NCBI RefSeq assembly: GCF_910578445.1
Contig: NZ_CAJTQC010000032.1
Coordinates: 1-31,681 of the forward strand
Length of the DNA: 31,681 nt
Origin: an uncultured Duncaniella sp.
Lineage (GTDB): Bacteria; Bacteroidota; Bacteroidia; Bacteroidales; Muribaculaceae
Direction of reading: 5' to 3'
The notes below the pieces were generated by a model, which saw only the letters and a program-made list of their open reading frames with translations, was not told the origin of the DNA and did no database searches. Shown one piece after another: positions 8,010 to 15,829 of the stretch (within the stretch, counting starts at the first letter, position 1; each line of letters starts with the position of its first letter). The position numbers and the translations under genes were made by a program.

Positions 8010-8043
8010 TTGTTGATGAACAATGTTATTTTCCTATAACATT
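8010..8043 (-). promoter_or_regulatory. Palindromic operator candidate for the cytochrome bd operon
   Basis: AATGTTAT (8022-8029) and ATAACATT (8036-8043) form a perfect 8-bp inverted repeat with a 6-base spacer. A second, overlapping dyad is TTGTT-GATG-AACAA (8010-8023). A degenerate -7 element (TAACATTG, minus strand, 8028-8021) overlaps both. The site ends 21 bases upstream of the DUF4492 start codon. The dyad resembles sites of dimeric CRP/FNR-family regulators in size and form, which would suit oxygen or redox control; no binding protein can be named. Confidence 0.45.
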
Positions 8044-8151
8044 CAATTGATGATTAATGTCGGAGGCTAATATACGAAATTTTCTATGGATATTAATTTT
8101 TTTGCTGTTATTTAACAGTTAGGATAATTTTAAGATGTTGAGATAAAAACT

Positions 8152-8159
8152 TATCTTTG
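8152..8159 (+). promoter_or_regulatory. -7 element for the TlpA-like lipoprotein gene
   Basis: TATCTTTG is an exact TAnnTTTG match, 110 bases before the start codon. A -33 TTG at a standard distance is not visible; one at 8138-8140 is too close. The leader of about 100 bases contains no recognised riboswitch. Confidence 0.5.
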
Positions 8160-8269
8160 TGCAATGAAAAGTGTCATAGATGCACGCGGCTTCATCTGTC
8201 GGAAACTGCGTGTCGGATGTCACTGACCTTGAATCAGCAATTTAAGAGTAATTATTTTAATTATAAAAA

Positions 8270-9301
8270 ATGAAACGATCATTATTTTATGCAGCCGGCA
8301 TGCTCATGCTGGCTTCCTGTTCGCAGGGTTCGAAATCAAGCTACGTGGTGACAGTCAATGCTGACCAAGAGCTTAACGACAAGACAGCCTATATCATCGA
8401 CTTCGATACCGAAGAGAAGCTTGACAGTGCTGTTGTGGCCGGTGGTGTGGCCTCCTTTACCGGCGAAATCAGCACACCCCGCCTCGTGGCTCTTTCGATA
8501 GACGGCAAAGGTTTTGCAGAGTTCTATCTTGAACCGGATTCGATTCTCATTCAGAACGGAGCGGTTGAAGGTGGTGAGCTTAATGACAAGAATCAGGCCT
8601 ACTGGACCGAGCGCATGGCAACCATCGAAGAGTTCCGGAGTCTTCCTGACTCAGCTCAGCAGGCGCGCTACGAGGAGTTCCAGTCGCGTATCAACGACGC
8701 GGAAGCCAAACTTCGTGAAGAGAATATGGATAACCCTCTCGGTTATTATTATTTCATTGCCGGCCCTGCCCGTCAGATGAGCCTTGCGCAGCTCGACTCG
8801 GCTATCGCCGCCCATCCTTCGCTCGGCGAATACAAGCGTATCCAGAAAATGCGTCAGGCATTTGTCAATCAGGAGGAGACTTCGGAAGGCAAGATGTTCA
8901 AGGATTTCGAAGTTACCTACAATGATTCTACTTTCCGCCTGAGCGACTATGTCGGCAAAGGCAAATATGTCCTTGTTGATTTCTGGGCAAGCTGGTGTGG
9001 TCCGTGCATCCGTCAGACAGCCGTTATAAAGGATCTCTATAAGGAATACGGTCCTAAGGGTCTTGAAGTAATCGGTGTGGCTGTATGGGATAAGCCCGAG
9101 GATACTCTCAAGGGTATAGAATCACACGGACTTCCTTGGAAAAATATTATCAACGCCCAGAGCATCCCGACTGAAATCTATGGCATTCAGGGTATTCCCT
9201 GCATAATCCTCTTCGGCCCTGACGGCAAAATCATCAGCCGTGACAAGCAGGATGATGATCTGCGCAATGATGTGGCTAAGGCTATGGAGTCGGCTAAGTA
9301 A
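8270..9301 (+). CDS. TlpA/AhpC-TSA family thioredoxin-fold lipoprotein
   Basis: Probable periplasm-facing thiol-disulfide oxidoreductase. The 343-residue protein begins with a lipoprotein signal ending LASC (lipid Cys17). Residues about 25-100 look like the N-terminal DUF4369 beta domain common in Bacteroidales thioredoxins; a helical, Glu/Ala-rich linker follows (about 115-200). The C-terminal thioredoxin fold starts near 205 and carries Cys243 and Cys246 in FWASWCGPC, plus the cis-proline GIPC. An extra Cys directly after that proline is notable. Similar proteins reduce or isomerise envelope disulfides, or aid cytochrome maturation; the actual partner is unknown. It stands alone, divergent from the cyd operon, and ends in a clear terminator. 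Confidence 0.9.
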   Translation: MKRSLFYAAGMLMLASCSQGSKSSYVVTVNADQELNDKTAYIIDFDTEEKLDSAVVAGGVASFTGEISTPRLVALSIDGKGFAEFYLEPDSILIQNGAVEGGELNDKNQAYWTERMATIEEFRSLPDSAQQARYEEFQSRINDAEAKLREENMDNPLGYYYFIAGPARQMSLAQLDSAIAAHPSLGEYKRIQKMRQAFVNQEETSEGKMFKDFEVTYNDSTFRLSDYVGKGKYVLVDFWASWCGPCIRQTAVIKDLYKEYGPKGLEVIGVAVWDKPEDTLKGIESHGLPWKNIINAQSIPTEIYGIQGIPCIILFGPDGKIISRDKQDDDLRNDVAKAMESAK

Positions 9302-9337
9302 AATGGCGCTTATCTGAAACAGGCGTCATCGCAACAG

Positions 9338-9374
9338 CGCCCGGTCTGAGTTGGAATGCTCAGCCGGGCGTTTT
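9338..9374 (+). terminator. Terminator of the TlpA-like gene
   Basis: CGCCCGGTCTGAG (9338-9350) pairs with CTCAGCCGGGCG (9359-9370) with one bulged base and an 8-base loop, followed by TTTT. It lies 37 bases after the stop codon. Confidence 0.85.
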
Positions 9375-9444
9375 CTGTATCGGTCGCTTTCACCATCGAA
9401 CCTGTTGGGGCAGGGGTTGAATTTCGGTGGCACAGGATGTTTGG

Positions 9445-9957
9445 CTATCGGTGTTTCCGCTCGATGTCGAGGAGGAATCTTTTGGCGGGAAGTCCTCCTC
9501 CATAGCCTGTGAGAGTGCCGTCGCTACCTATGACCCTGTGGCATGGGACGAAGATTGAAATAGCATTTGCGCCGTTGGCATTGGCCACGGCCCTGACGGC
9601 CGCCGGGTTGCCTATGCGCCGTGAAAGAGATGAGTAGGACTCTGTCGAGGCGTAAGGGATGTCGAGTAGGTGTCGCCACACTTCTTCCTGAAAGGGAGTG
9701 CCGGCAAACAGCAGCGGTATGTCAAACTCCATTCGTCTGCCTGAAAAATAGTCGTCGAGCTGCATAATGGCTTTTTCATTGCAGTCCGACAAGCCTGATT
9801 CTGTCCGGCAGCCAAGGCGTTTTGAAATCCGGTTCAGGATGGCTGCGTGATGCCGCCTGTCAGTCCAGTCACACAGACATAGCCTGTCGTCATAACTGCC
9901 TATCTCAAGATTGCCACATGGCGAGGCGTAAGTTGTCAGATATATTTTCCTATCCAT
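9445..9957 (-). CDS. Methylated-DNA--protein-cysteine methyltransferase (Ogt/MGMT family)
   Basis: Suicide DNA-repair enzyme that moves the methyl group from O6-methylguanine (and O4-methylthymine) to its own cysteine. The acceptor is Cys139 in FVPCHRVIGSDG; the helix-turn-helix region (VRAVANANGANAIS) and GYGGGLPAKRFLLDIE at the end are also family features. I chose the ATG at 9957 (170 residues) because it gives the usual length. A longer frame from 10119 would add 54 unrelated residues across a strong terminator and into the secDF stop, so it is rejected. No -7 element is visible between that terminator and the start codon; expression may depend on read-through from secDF or on a non-standard promoter. 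Confidence 0.93.
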   Translation of the reverse strand: MDRKIYLTTYASPCGNLEIGSYDDRLCLCDWTDRRHHAAILNRISKRLGCRTESGLSDCNEKAIMQLDDYFSGRRMEFDIPLLFAGTPFQEEVWRHLLDIPYASTESYSSLSRRIGNPAAVRAVANANGANAISIFVPCHRVIGSDGTLTGYGGGLPAKRFLLDIERKHR

Positions 9958-9986
9958 TGTTGTCTTCGGGGAAATCTTGTCGTAAG

Positions 9987-10034
9987 AAAAAAACTCACTG
10001 CCCGACAGGGAAATGGTCGGGCAGTGAGTTTTTT
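9987..10034 (-). terminator. Terminator of secDF (bidirectional form)
   Basis: ACTCACTGCCCGAC and its complement form a long perfect stem (9987-10006 with 10016-10034, counting the A/T tails). The A-run on one side and T-run on the other make it terminator-like in both directions. It lies between secDF and the methyltransferase gene, which read the same way, so it should limit co-transcription. Confidence 0.88.
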
Positions 10035-10060
10035 GTTTGTGTGATTCGTCAGCGTTGCGC

Positions 10061-12940
10061 TTATGCCTTCTTGGCATTGCGGCGGTTGTCGGTGATATAA
10101 GCCACGGGTGCTGCCACATAGATTGTAGCGAGTGTGCCGATGATTACACCGAATATCATTGCGAATACGAATGAGCGGATGGCATCACCACCAAGGATGA
10201 AGATGCAGAGAAGTACAAGGAGGGTTGACGATGAGGTCATGATTGTACGTCCGAGTGTCGAGTTGATCGACGAGTTGATGGTGGTGAAGAAATTCTGCTT
10301 GGGATAGAGACCTACGTTTTCACGCACACGGTCGAAGACTACCACGGTGTCGTTGATCTGATAACCGATAACTGTAAGGATAGCGGCGATAAACGACTGG
10401 TCGATTTCCATAGCGAAGGGGAATACGCCCCAGAAGATTGAGTAGAAACCGATGATGGTGAATGCGGTGAATGCGACTGCTGCGAGTGCGCCGAGCGAGA
10501 AGGCGATGTTGCGGAAACGGAGCAGGATGTAGAAGAACATGGCGAGGAGCGCGAGGATGACTGCGATGTAGGCATCGGTGCGCATGTCGTTGGCCACGGT
10601 CGGACCTACTTTCTGCGACGACATGATGCCGATGTTCTCGTTTGTGGTCGAGAAGTCCTCGATGCTCATGCCGTTGAGCTCGTTCTGAAGTCCCTTGTAG
10701 AGAATCTGGGTGATTTCGTTGTCGATACCTTCTTCGTCAGAGTCGATCTTGTAGTTGGTCGAGATGCGGACCTTGGTGTCGTCGTCGATGGTGATGACAC
10801 TGAGCTGGGCTCCGTCGAAGAGGGGTGCGAGCTGAGCCTGAAGTTCGTGGGTCTTGACAGGATGGTCAAACTGAACGACATAGTTGCGTCCGCCTGAGAA
10901 GTCGATACCCTGATTGAGACCACGGGCGAAGAGTGAGATGATTACCACGAGCACCACTGCGCCTACGATGCCGAAGCTGACCTTACGAGCGCCGAGGAAG
11001 TTGATGTTTGTGTTAGAGAACATCTTTGATGAAAGGGCGGTGGTGAAGGTGAGTTTCTCGAAGGGCTTGGTCTTGGCACACATTATATAGATAAGGCGTG
11101 TCAGGTAAACCGCAGTGAAGAACGAGCAGATGATACCGATGATGAGGGTTGTAGCGAAGCCCTTGATAGGACCTGTACCGAAGAGGAGTAGGATGACACC
11201 GGTGATGATAGAAGTGAGGTTGGAGTCGAAGATGGCCGAGAATGCGTTGGCATAACCGTCGGCGATGGCGGTGCGGATGCTCTTGCCTGCGCGGAGCTCT
11301 TCTTTGGTACGCTCGTAGATGAGCACGTTGGCGTCGACAGCCATACCGAGTGCGAGCACGATACCGGCGATACCCGAAAGTGTGAGCACTGCCTGGAACG
11401 AGGCGAGGATACCGAAGGTGAAGAAGATGTTGAAGATGAGCGCGATGTTGGCGATGAGGCCGGGGATGAAGCCGTAGAAGAGGCACATGAAAACCATGAG
11501 CAGAACGATGGCCACAACGAATGACCACATACCCTGCTGGATTGCCTGCTCACCGAGCGACGGACCGATGACAGTGTCGGAGATGATGTCGACCTTAGCA
11601 GCCATCTTACCGCTCTTGAGCACGTTTGCAAGGTCCTTTGCCTCGTCGGTGGTGAAGTTGCCTGTGATTTGTGAACGTCCGCCTTCAATCACCGAGTTAA
11701 CGTTGGGGGCTGAGTAGACCTGATTGTCAAGCACGATTGCCACCTGCTTGTTGAGGTTGGCGGCAGTGATGCGTGCCCACTGGCGTGCAGCGTCGGGCTT
11801 CATGTTCATCGACACGTAGTTACCGCCCTGCATAGCGTCATAGTCGCTTGTTGCGGCAGTGATTACGTCGCCGCTGAGGGCAGGCTTGCCGTTGGAAGTC
11901 TTGAGGGCTACGAGCTGATAGATGTTGACGTTGCGCTTGCCACGTACAGAGTCGTCGATCTGTACGACCTGCGGTTTGAATTCCCATGCAAGCTTGATGT
12001 TTGCGGGGAGGATTCCTTTGGCAACAGGCGATGCGAGGATGGCATCGATGGTGTCGCGGGCGGTGTCGAGTGCCGATCCGACAGTGATGGTGGGACCACC
12101 TACCTGAAGGAAGTAGTCGAAGAGACCTTTGCCGTTGCCTGTGGTGTCGTTGCGGAGGGCATTGTCAATGTTCTGGAGCATCGGAGCGATGTCGGCGAAC
12201 TGGGCGGTCTCGTAGAATTCGAGGTTGGCGCTTGATTTGAGAAGCTCACGCACACGGTCGTGTTCTTTCACGCCGGGGAGCTCGAGAAGAATCTGGCCGT
12301 CTTTTTCAAGTTCCTGAATGTTGGGGGCTACCACACCGAACTGGTCGATACGTGTACGGAGGACGTTGGTCGAGCTGCTTACACGGTCCTTGACTTCCTG
12401 ACGGAGTGAATTCTTGATAGCGTCGAAGTTGTCGCCACGCTTCACCTGATCCTTGAACACGACTGAAAGGTCGCCCTGCGGATCGAGCTTGCGGTATTCG
12501 TTGCAGAACACGTCGATGAAGTCGTTGCTCTTGTTTGCGCGTGTGATTGAATCGGCGCTTGCAACGGCACGCTCGAAGTAGGGGTTGCCCTCTGCGTTGG
12601 CCATTGAGCGAAGGATGTCGGGGACTGAAACCTGGAGGGTGACGTTCATACCCCCTTTGAGGTCAAGACCGAGGCCTACGCCGAGTTTCTGTACTTCGTT
12701 AAAAGTATAGCCTAAATAAACCTTTTCGTTTGCGATGTTTTTGATGTACTCGCTGTAGGCTTTACGTTTAGTTTCAGGGCTGTTGTTGTCCTTGGCCGCT
12801 TCGATGGCTGCATATTCCGACGCTTTCTTCTCGTAGTGGTTTGTAACCAGCGAGAATGAAAGGTAGAACAGGCAGATAAGCACCATGAAGATGGCAATCA
12901 CGCCTGCAACAACACTACCCAAAGATCCTTTGCTTTGCAT
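10061..12940 (-). CDS. secDF: Fused protein translocase subunit SecDF
   Basis: Inner-membrane Sec accessory protein that uses the proton gradient to pull secreted proteins through SecYEG. SecD and SecF are fused in one 959-residue chain, the normal form in Bacteroidetes. The SecD half has an N-terminal helix (10-32), the GLDLKGGMNVTLQV motif (91-104), a large periplasmic region to about 465, and membrane helices with the conserved Asp537 in LGMAVDANVLIYER. The SecF half starts near 640 with GIDFSGGRNYVVQF (678-691) and has the motif GYQINDTVVVFDRVREN in its membrane part. The gene is transcribed alone, with a predicted promoter 93-100 bases upstream and a strong terminator downstream. Confidence 0.97.
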   Translation of the reverse strand: MQSKGSLGSVVAGVIAIFMVLICLFYLSFSLVTNHYEKKASEYAAIEAAKDNNSPETKRKAYSEYIKNIANEKVYLGYTFNEVQKLGVGLGLDLKGGMNVTLQVSVPDILRSMANAEGNPYFERAVASADSITRANKSNDFIDVFCNEYRKLDPQGDLSVVFKDQVKRGDNFDAIKNSLRQEVKDRVSSSTNVLRTRIDQFGVVAPNIQELEKDGQILLELPGVKEHDRVRELLKSSANLEFYETAQFADIAPMLQNIDNALRNDTTGNGKGLFDYFLQVGGPTITVGSALDTARDTIDAILASPVAKGILPANIKLAWEFKPQVVQIDDSVRGKRNVNIYQLVALKTSNGKPALSGDVITAATSDYDAMQGGNYVSMNMKPDAARQWARITAANLNKQVAIVLDNQVYSAPNVNSVIEGGRSQITGNFTTDEAKDLANVLKSGKMAAKVDIISDTVIGPSLGEQAIQQGMWSFVVAIVLLMVFMCLFYGFIPGLIANIALIFNIFFTFGILASFQAVLTLSGIAGIVLALGMAVDANVLIYERTKEELRAGKSIRTAIADGYANAFSAIFDSNLTSIITGVILLLFGTGPIKGFATTLIIGIICSFFTAVYLTRLIYIMCAKTKPFEKLTFTTALSSKMFSNTNINFLGARKVSFGIVGAVVLVVIISLFARGLNQGIDFSGGRNYVVQFDHPVKTHELQAQLAPLFDGAQLSVITIDDDTKVRISTNYKIDSDEEGIDNEITQILYKGLQNELNGMSIEDFSTTNENIGIMSSQKVGPTVANDMRTDAYIAVILALLAMFFYILLRFRNIAFSLGALAAVAFTAFTIIGFYSIFWGVFPFAMEIDQSFIAAILTVIGYQINDTVVVFDRVRENVGLYPKQNFFTTINSSINSTLGRTIMTSSSTLLVLLCIFILGGDAIRSFVFAMIFGVIIGTLATIYVAAPVAYITDNRRNAKKA

Positions 12941-13005
12941 GTGGTTGAGTGATGTATTAAAAAATAGTTAGTTAATGATTTTTATTGATCGGTTTTCATG
13001 GAATA

Positions 13006-13040
13006 AGGGGGAAGCCCCCTAATTTCAGCTTGCAAATATA
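13006..13040 (-). promoter_or_regulatory. secDF -7 element and 5'-terminal hairpin
   Basis: TATATTTG (13040-13033, minus strand) matches the -7 consensus; no clear -33 is seen. About 6 bases after the expected transcript start, AGGGGG-CTT-CCCCCT (13020-13006) forms a tight G/C stem. Such a hairpin at the very 5' end could protect the mRNA or restrain translation; this is inference. Confidence 0.4.
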
Positions 13041-13157
13041 CGAAATTTCTTTTAATTAGAGCTATTGGCGTGGACTTTTTGCCTCTTTTTTGGTCAGAAG
13101 GGGTGGCAGGGATATATATTTAAGATTAAATAAGATAAATTTGTGGTTGAAAATATG

Positions 13158-13185
13158 TTGTATAAAGTTTATTTAGTTACCTTTG
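13158..13185 (+). promoter_or_regulatory. Promoter of the lipoprotein / PagL-like pair
   Basis: TTG (13158-13160), a 17-base spacer and TACCTTTG (13178-13185) fit the Bacteroidetes pattern, with a slightly short spacer. A second TAnnTTTG (TAAATTTG, 13136-13143) lies upstream. The leader is about 65 bases. Confidence 0.5.
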
Positions 13186-13257
13186 TGGGTCGTGCGGTAG
13201 TGCCTCTTGACGGGCCTGTCTGCCGGTTATTTATGAAAACGCAGTGTTGAAAAACCT

Positions 13258-14391
13258 ATGGACACATTATGCACAAAATTTCTCATCATCGTTTCAATCT
13301 TATTGCTTACGGGTTGTAACGACGAAATATTTGTCGGTGAGGTCGCTTCGCCTTCGGAAAGTCAGCTTGACATTCCGGCCGGCGGTGAGGCTACATTTAC
13401 ATTCCCGACTGAATATCTTGATTGGATTGACGTGATTCTGCCGGAAACAGGCAGGGACGAAGCTTTCAGGCCTTCCGGATGGCTCTGGAATGAACTTGAC
13501 GAGCCGTATCCGGTCTACATGGAAAATGACTACGATTTTATTATCGAAAGATATGATGCTGCCGGAAATGTCGAGGTCGAGAACGTTGGATATGACTCCT
13601 ATGCCAGCTTTTACGATGTGTGGGGCGAAACTCCCAAGCATGTACGTAGCATGAAGCTAAGTAATTTCATGGCCGAGTTTGAGGTGGGCTGGGACGGTTC
13701 AGGGAAGATGACTGTCAAGGCCATAAAGAATCTGACCGGCCATGCAATCGAGGGTCGCATAGCTCTGGGTTATTCGTTCAAGAGTGAAAGTGTCGGTTTC
13801 ACGCTCGCTCCGTCATTGACGGCTGATGACCGCTATGAGGTGCTCGGCATAAGGTATGACAAGGAGGAGCGAATAAGGACGCTCTATACTCAAGACTCGA
13901 TTTCGGTCGATTTAGACAATCCGGGGACAGATACGGTGGTCCGGAGAGTTCCGATAGCCGGGTATTGCCGCGCGTATATCGACTACAGTATAAATCCGAA
14001 ACCTAAGATTGAATTTGATGCTTCCAAAGGATTTCCCGATGTCGAGATCCCGACATACAGAGATCTGCCTGAAGGGGGAATGGTCGCGGCGCAGCTGTGG
14101 GGTGAAAAGGTCCCGTTCTCATTACATGAGACGGTCGATGTGGCCGGATTTGACAGCGCTCTGTGGGAGGGGGCGTCGTTTGACAGGGCATATGTCATTT
14201 CTCTTCCGCCGCACACCGGCTTCAGGGGCGTGCTTGAAATCAGGAGGCTCGACATCGCCACCATTGCCAGCCTGAGAATAAGAAATACAGTCAACGGCGG
14301 AGAAATGGAGATACCTGTGAAAGTCCGGGTGAACCAGCCTTGGAGCTATGGAATAAAATATAAAAAAATCAGTCTCGATGAACAGATATAG
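13258..14391 (+). CDS. Unknown lipoprotein coupled to a PagL-like deacylase
   Basis: I do not recognise a family. The 377-residue protein starts with a lipoprotein signal ending in LLLTGC (lipid Cys20), then a short Ser/Pro stretch and beta-rich sequence with many Asp, Glu and Tyr residues. Residues about 30-58 (SQLDIPAGGEATFTFPTEYLDWIDV) look like the first strands of an Ig-like or BACON-like domain, and the C-terminal third also reads as alternating strands. No catalytic motif is visible. Its stop codon lies inside the next gene (14-base overlap), so the two are probably co-translated and may act on the same outer-membrane target. Surface or periplasmic location is inferred from the lipid anchor. 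Confidence 0.75.
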   Translation: MDTLCTKFLIIVSILLLTGCNDEIFVGEVASPSESQLDIPAGGEATFTFPTEYLDWIDVILPETGRDEAFRPSGWLWNELDEPYPVYMENDYDFIIERYDAAGNVEVENVGYDSYASFYDVWGETPKHVRSMKLSNFMAEFEVGWDGSGKMTVKAIKNLTGHAIEGRIALGYSFKSESVGFTLAPSLTADDRYEVLGIRYDKEERIRTLYTQDSISVDLDNPGTDTVVRRVPIAGYCRAYIDYSINPKPKIEFDASKGFPDVEIPTYRDLPEGGMVAAQLWGEKVPFSLHETVDVAGFDSALWEGASFDRAYVISLPPHTGFRGVLEIRRLDIATIASLRIRNTVNGGEMEIPVKVRVNQPWSYGIKYKKISLDEQI

Positions 14392-15613
14392 AAATGTAGA
14401 TATAATCCGGTTTATGCGGCCGGTCCGCCGGGTGTTGACGGCCGTTGCGCTACTGTGTGCGGTCAATGCGGTGGCCGAAACCGCGCAGACCGACTCGTGT
14501 GGTCACGGAGATAAAATCATCCATCATATAGGCATGGATGTGCGCGGTGCGTATGTCGCTCCGGCGCGCGGTGCGGTCAAGAGGACCTATCTCGGTTCGC
14601 CGGAAAGGGATGGCGCGATGTCGGGGCATTTAAAATATTCGTTCAGCTATTCTGATGCCACGCGCACAGGCCGTCTCTATCCCGGAGCCTATCAGGGTGT
14701 CGGCGTTGGGGCTACGACGTTTTTTGCCGATAATCTGACGGGTATGCCGGTCACGGCCTATCTGTTTCAGGGAGCGCCGATTGTGAGGCTCGCCCGCAAT
14801 CTGACGTTTGACTACGAGTGGAATTTCGGTGCATCGTTCGGCTGGAAGAGGTATAACGAAGACAATAATCCGATGAATGTGATTGTCGGGTCGCCTGTCA
14901 ACGCTTATATCAATCTCGGATTCCTGCTAAACTATCGTCTGAACTCCAAGTGGAATCTTACGGCCGGAATTGATATGACGCATTATTCAAACGGAAACAC
15001 GGCGCTCCCGAATCCGGGTGTCAATACGCTCGGAGGCAGGGTGGGGGTGACATATACGCTCAACGCAGACAGGAAGATGTGTGCTCTTGCCGACAACATG
15101 GAGATAGAGCCTGTGAAGCCTCATTTGAGCTATGATCTGGTTGTCTACGGAGCTGTGCGTAAAAAGGTGGCCGACCTGAACGGACCTGAAGAGCTGCCGG
15201 GGCATTTCGGTATTGCCGGTCTGAATTTCGCTCCGATGTATAATTTCAACCGTTTTCTCCGTGCCGGTGTCTCGCTCGATGTGCAGTATGACGAGAGTTC
15301 GGACATCAGGAGCTATTGGATTGAAGGGACTTACGGGGATGAGGCGAAATTCTACCGTCCGCCGTTTTTCCATCAGGTTTCGTGGGGTCTGTCGGCTCGC
15401 GGAGAGCTGGTGATGCCTATCTTTTCGATTAATGCAGGTATGGGCTACAACCTGTTTGGCAACACGGATGCAAAGAATTTCTATCAGGTTCTGGCGTTGA
15501 AAATCCATCTGGCACGGAGTTTCTTTCTGCATGTCGGCTATCAGCTCAACAGTTTCAAGAATCCTAATAACCTGATGATAGGTGTGGGCTACCGTTTTCA
15601 TGACCGCCGGTGA
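14378..15613 (+). CDS. PagL-like lipid A deacylase / acyloxyacyl hydrolase family outer-membrane protein
   Basis: Predicted outer-membrane beta-barrel. Residues 198-214 read IDMTHYSNGNTALPNPG; the H-x-S-N-G core (His202, Ser204, Asn205) followed by NPG matches the catalytic block of PagL, which removes the 3-O-linked acyl chain of lipid A. Many alternating aromatic strands end in a C-terminal Arg/Phe-rich strand. At 411 residues it is much longer than Pseudomonas PagL, but such long forms are common in Bacteroidales under the label acyloxyacyl hydrolase (from memory). The start at 14378 overlaps the upstream lipoprotein gene; the internal Met at 14414 gives a cleaner signal peptide (MRPVRRVLTAVALLCAVNAVA) and is a fair alternative. 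Enzyme activity is inferred. Confidence 0.8.
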   Translation: MNRYRNVDIIRFMRPVRRVLTAVALLCAVNAVAETAQTDSCGHGDKIIHHIGMDVRGAYVAPARGAVKRTYLGSPERDGAMSGHLKYSFSYSDATRTGRLYPGAYQGVGVGATTFFADNLTGMPVTAYLFQGAPIVRLARNLTFDYEWNFGASFGWKRYNEDNNPMNVIVGSPVNAYINLGFLLNYRLNSKWNLTAGIDMTHYSNGNTALPNPGVNTLGGRVGVTYTLNADRKMCALADNMEIEPVKPHLSYDLVVYGAVRKKVADLNGPEELPGHFGIAGLNFAPMYNFNRFLRAGVSLDVQYDESSDIRSYWIEGTYGDEAKFYRPPFFHQVSWGLSARGELVMPIFSINAGMGYNLFGNTDAKNFYQVLALKIHLARSFFLHVGYQLNSFKNPNNLMIGVGYRFHDRR

Positions 15614-15649
15614 TGGCAGGTGGACTACAGTTCCTTTTAATTTTTAATA

Positions 15650-15791
15650 TAAGGGGTACGGAAATTCAGGAATAACAAAAATAACAGATTTTTATTACGT
15701 TTCATCCGTGAAAGCCGAAAGGCGTATTTGCCAATCAATCTTTCGTTGTTCGGATGGCTCGAATAAGAATCTGTTATTTTTGTTGTTTATG
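15650..15791. repeat. Dispersed palindromic repeat, copy 2 (convergent junction)
   Basis: Inverted arms at about 15667-15690 and 15768-15791 share a 17-base perfect core and diverge outward. The interior has a small GCC-GAAA-GGC hairpin. Left-end words GGGTAC, GGAAATTCA and AATAACAGATT and right-end words CGGATG and AATCTGTTATTT match copy 1 at 4735-4896. Like copy 1 it fills a convergent junction, here between the PagL-like gene and the PurF-like gene. Confidence 0.8.
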
Positions 15792-15829
15792 TGTCTCAGA
15801 GCCTCAATTGCTCTGTCGGATTGGTCCGA

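Larger units (their letters stand above)
12941..13257. other. Divergent intergenic region secDF / lipoprotein
   Basis: This 317-base A+T-rich gap contains the promoter elements of both divergent genes. It also holds a short G/C hairpin (13006-13020) near the predicted 5' end of the secDF message. No protein or RNA gene is visible. Confidence 0.55.

Noticed and set aside
9958..10119. N-terminal 54-residue extension of the methyltransferase frame
   Set aside because: It crosses a perfect terminator hairpin and the secDF stop region, and the family starts at the Met encoded at 9957.
11013..11688. Long minus-strand frames of 171 and 195 codons inside secDF
   Set aside because: Ser/Arg/His-rich translations typical of alternative frames under a G+C-rich gene; the SecDF frame is unambiguous.
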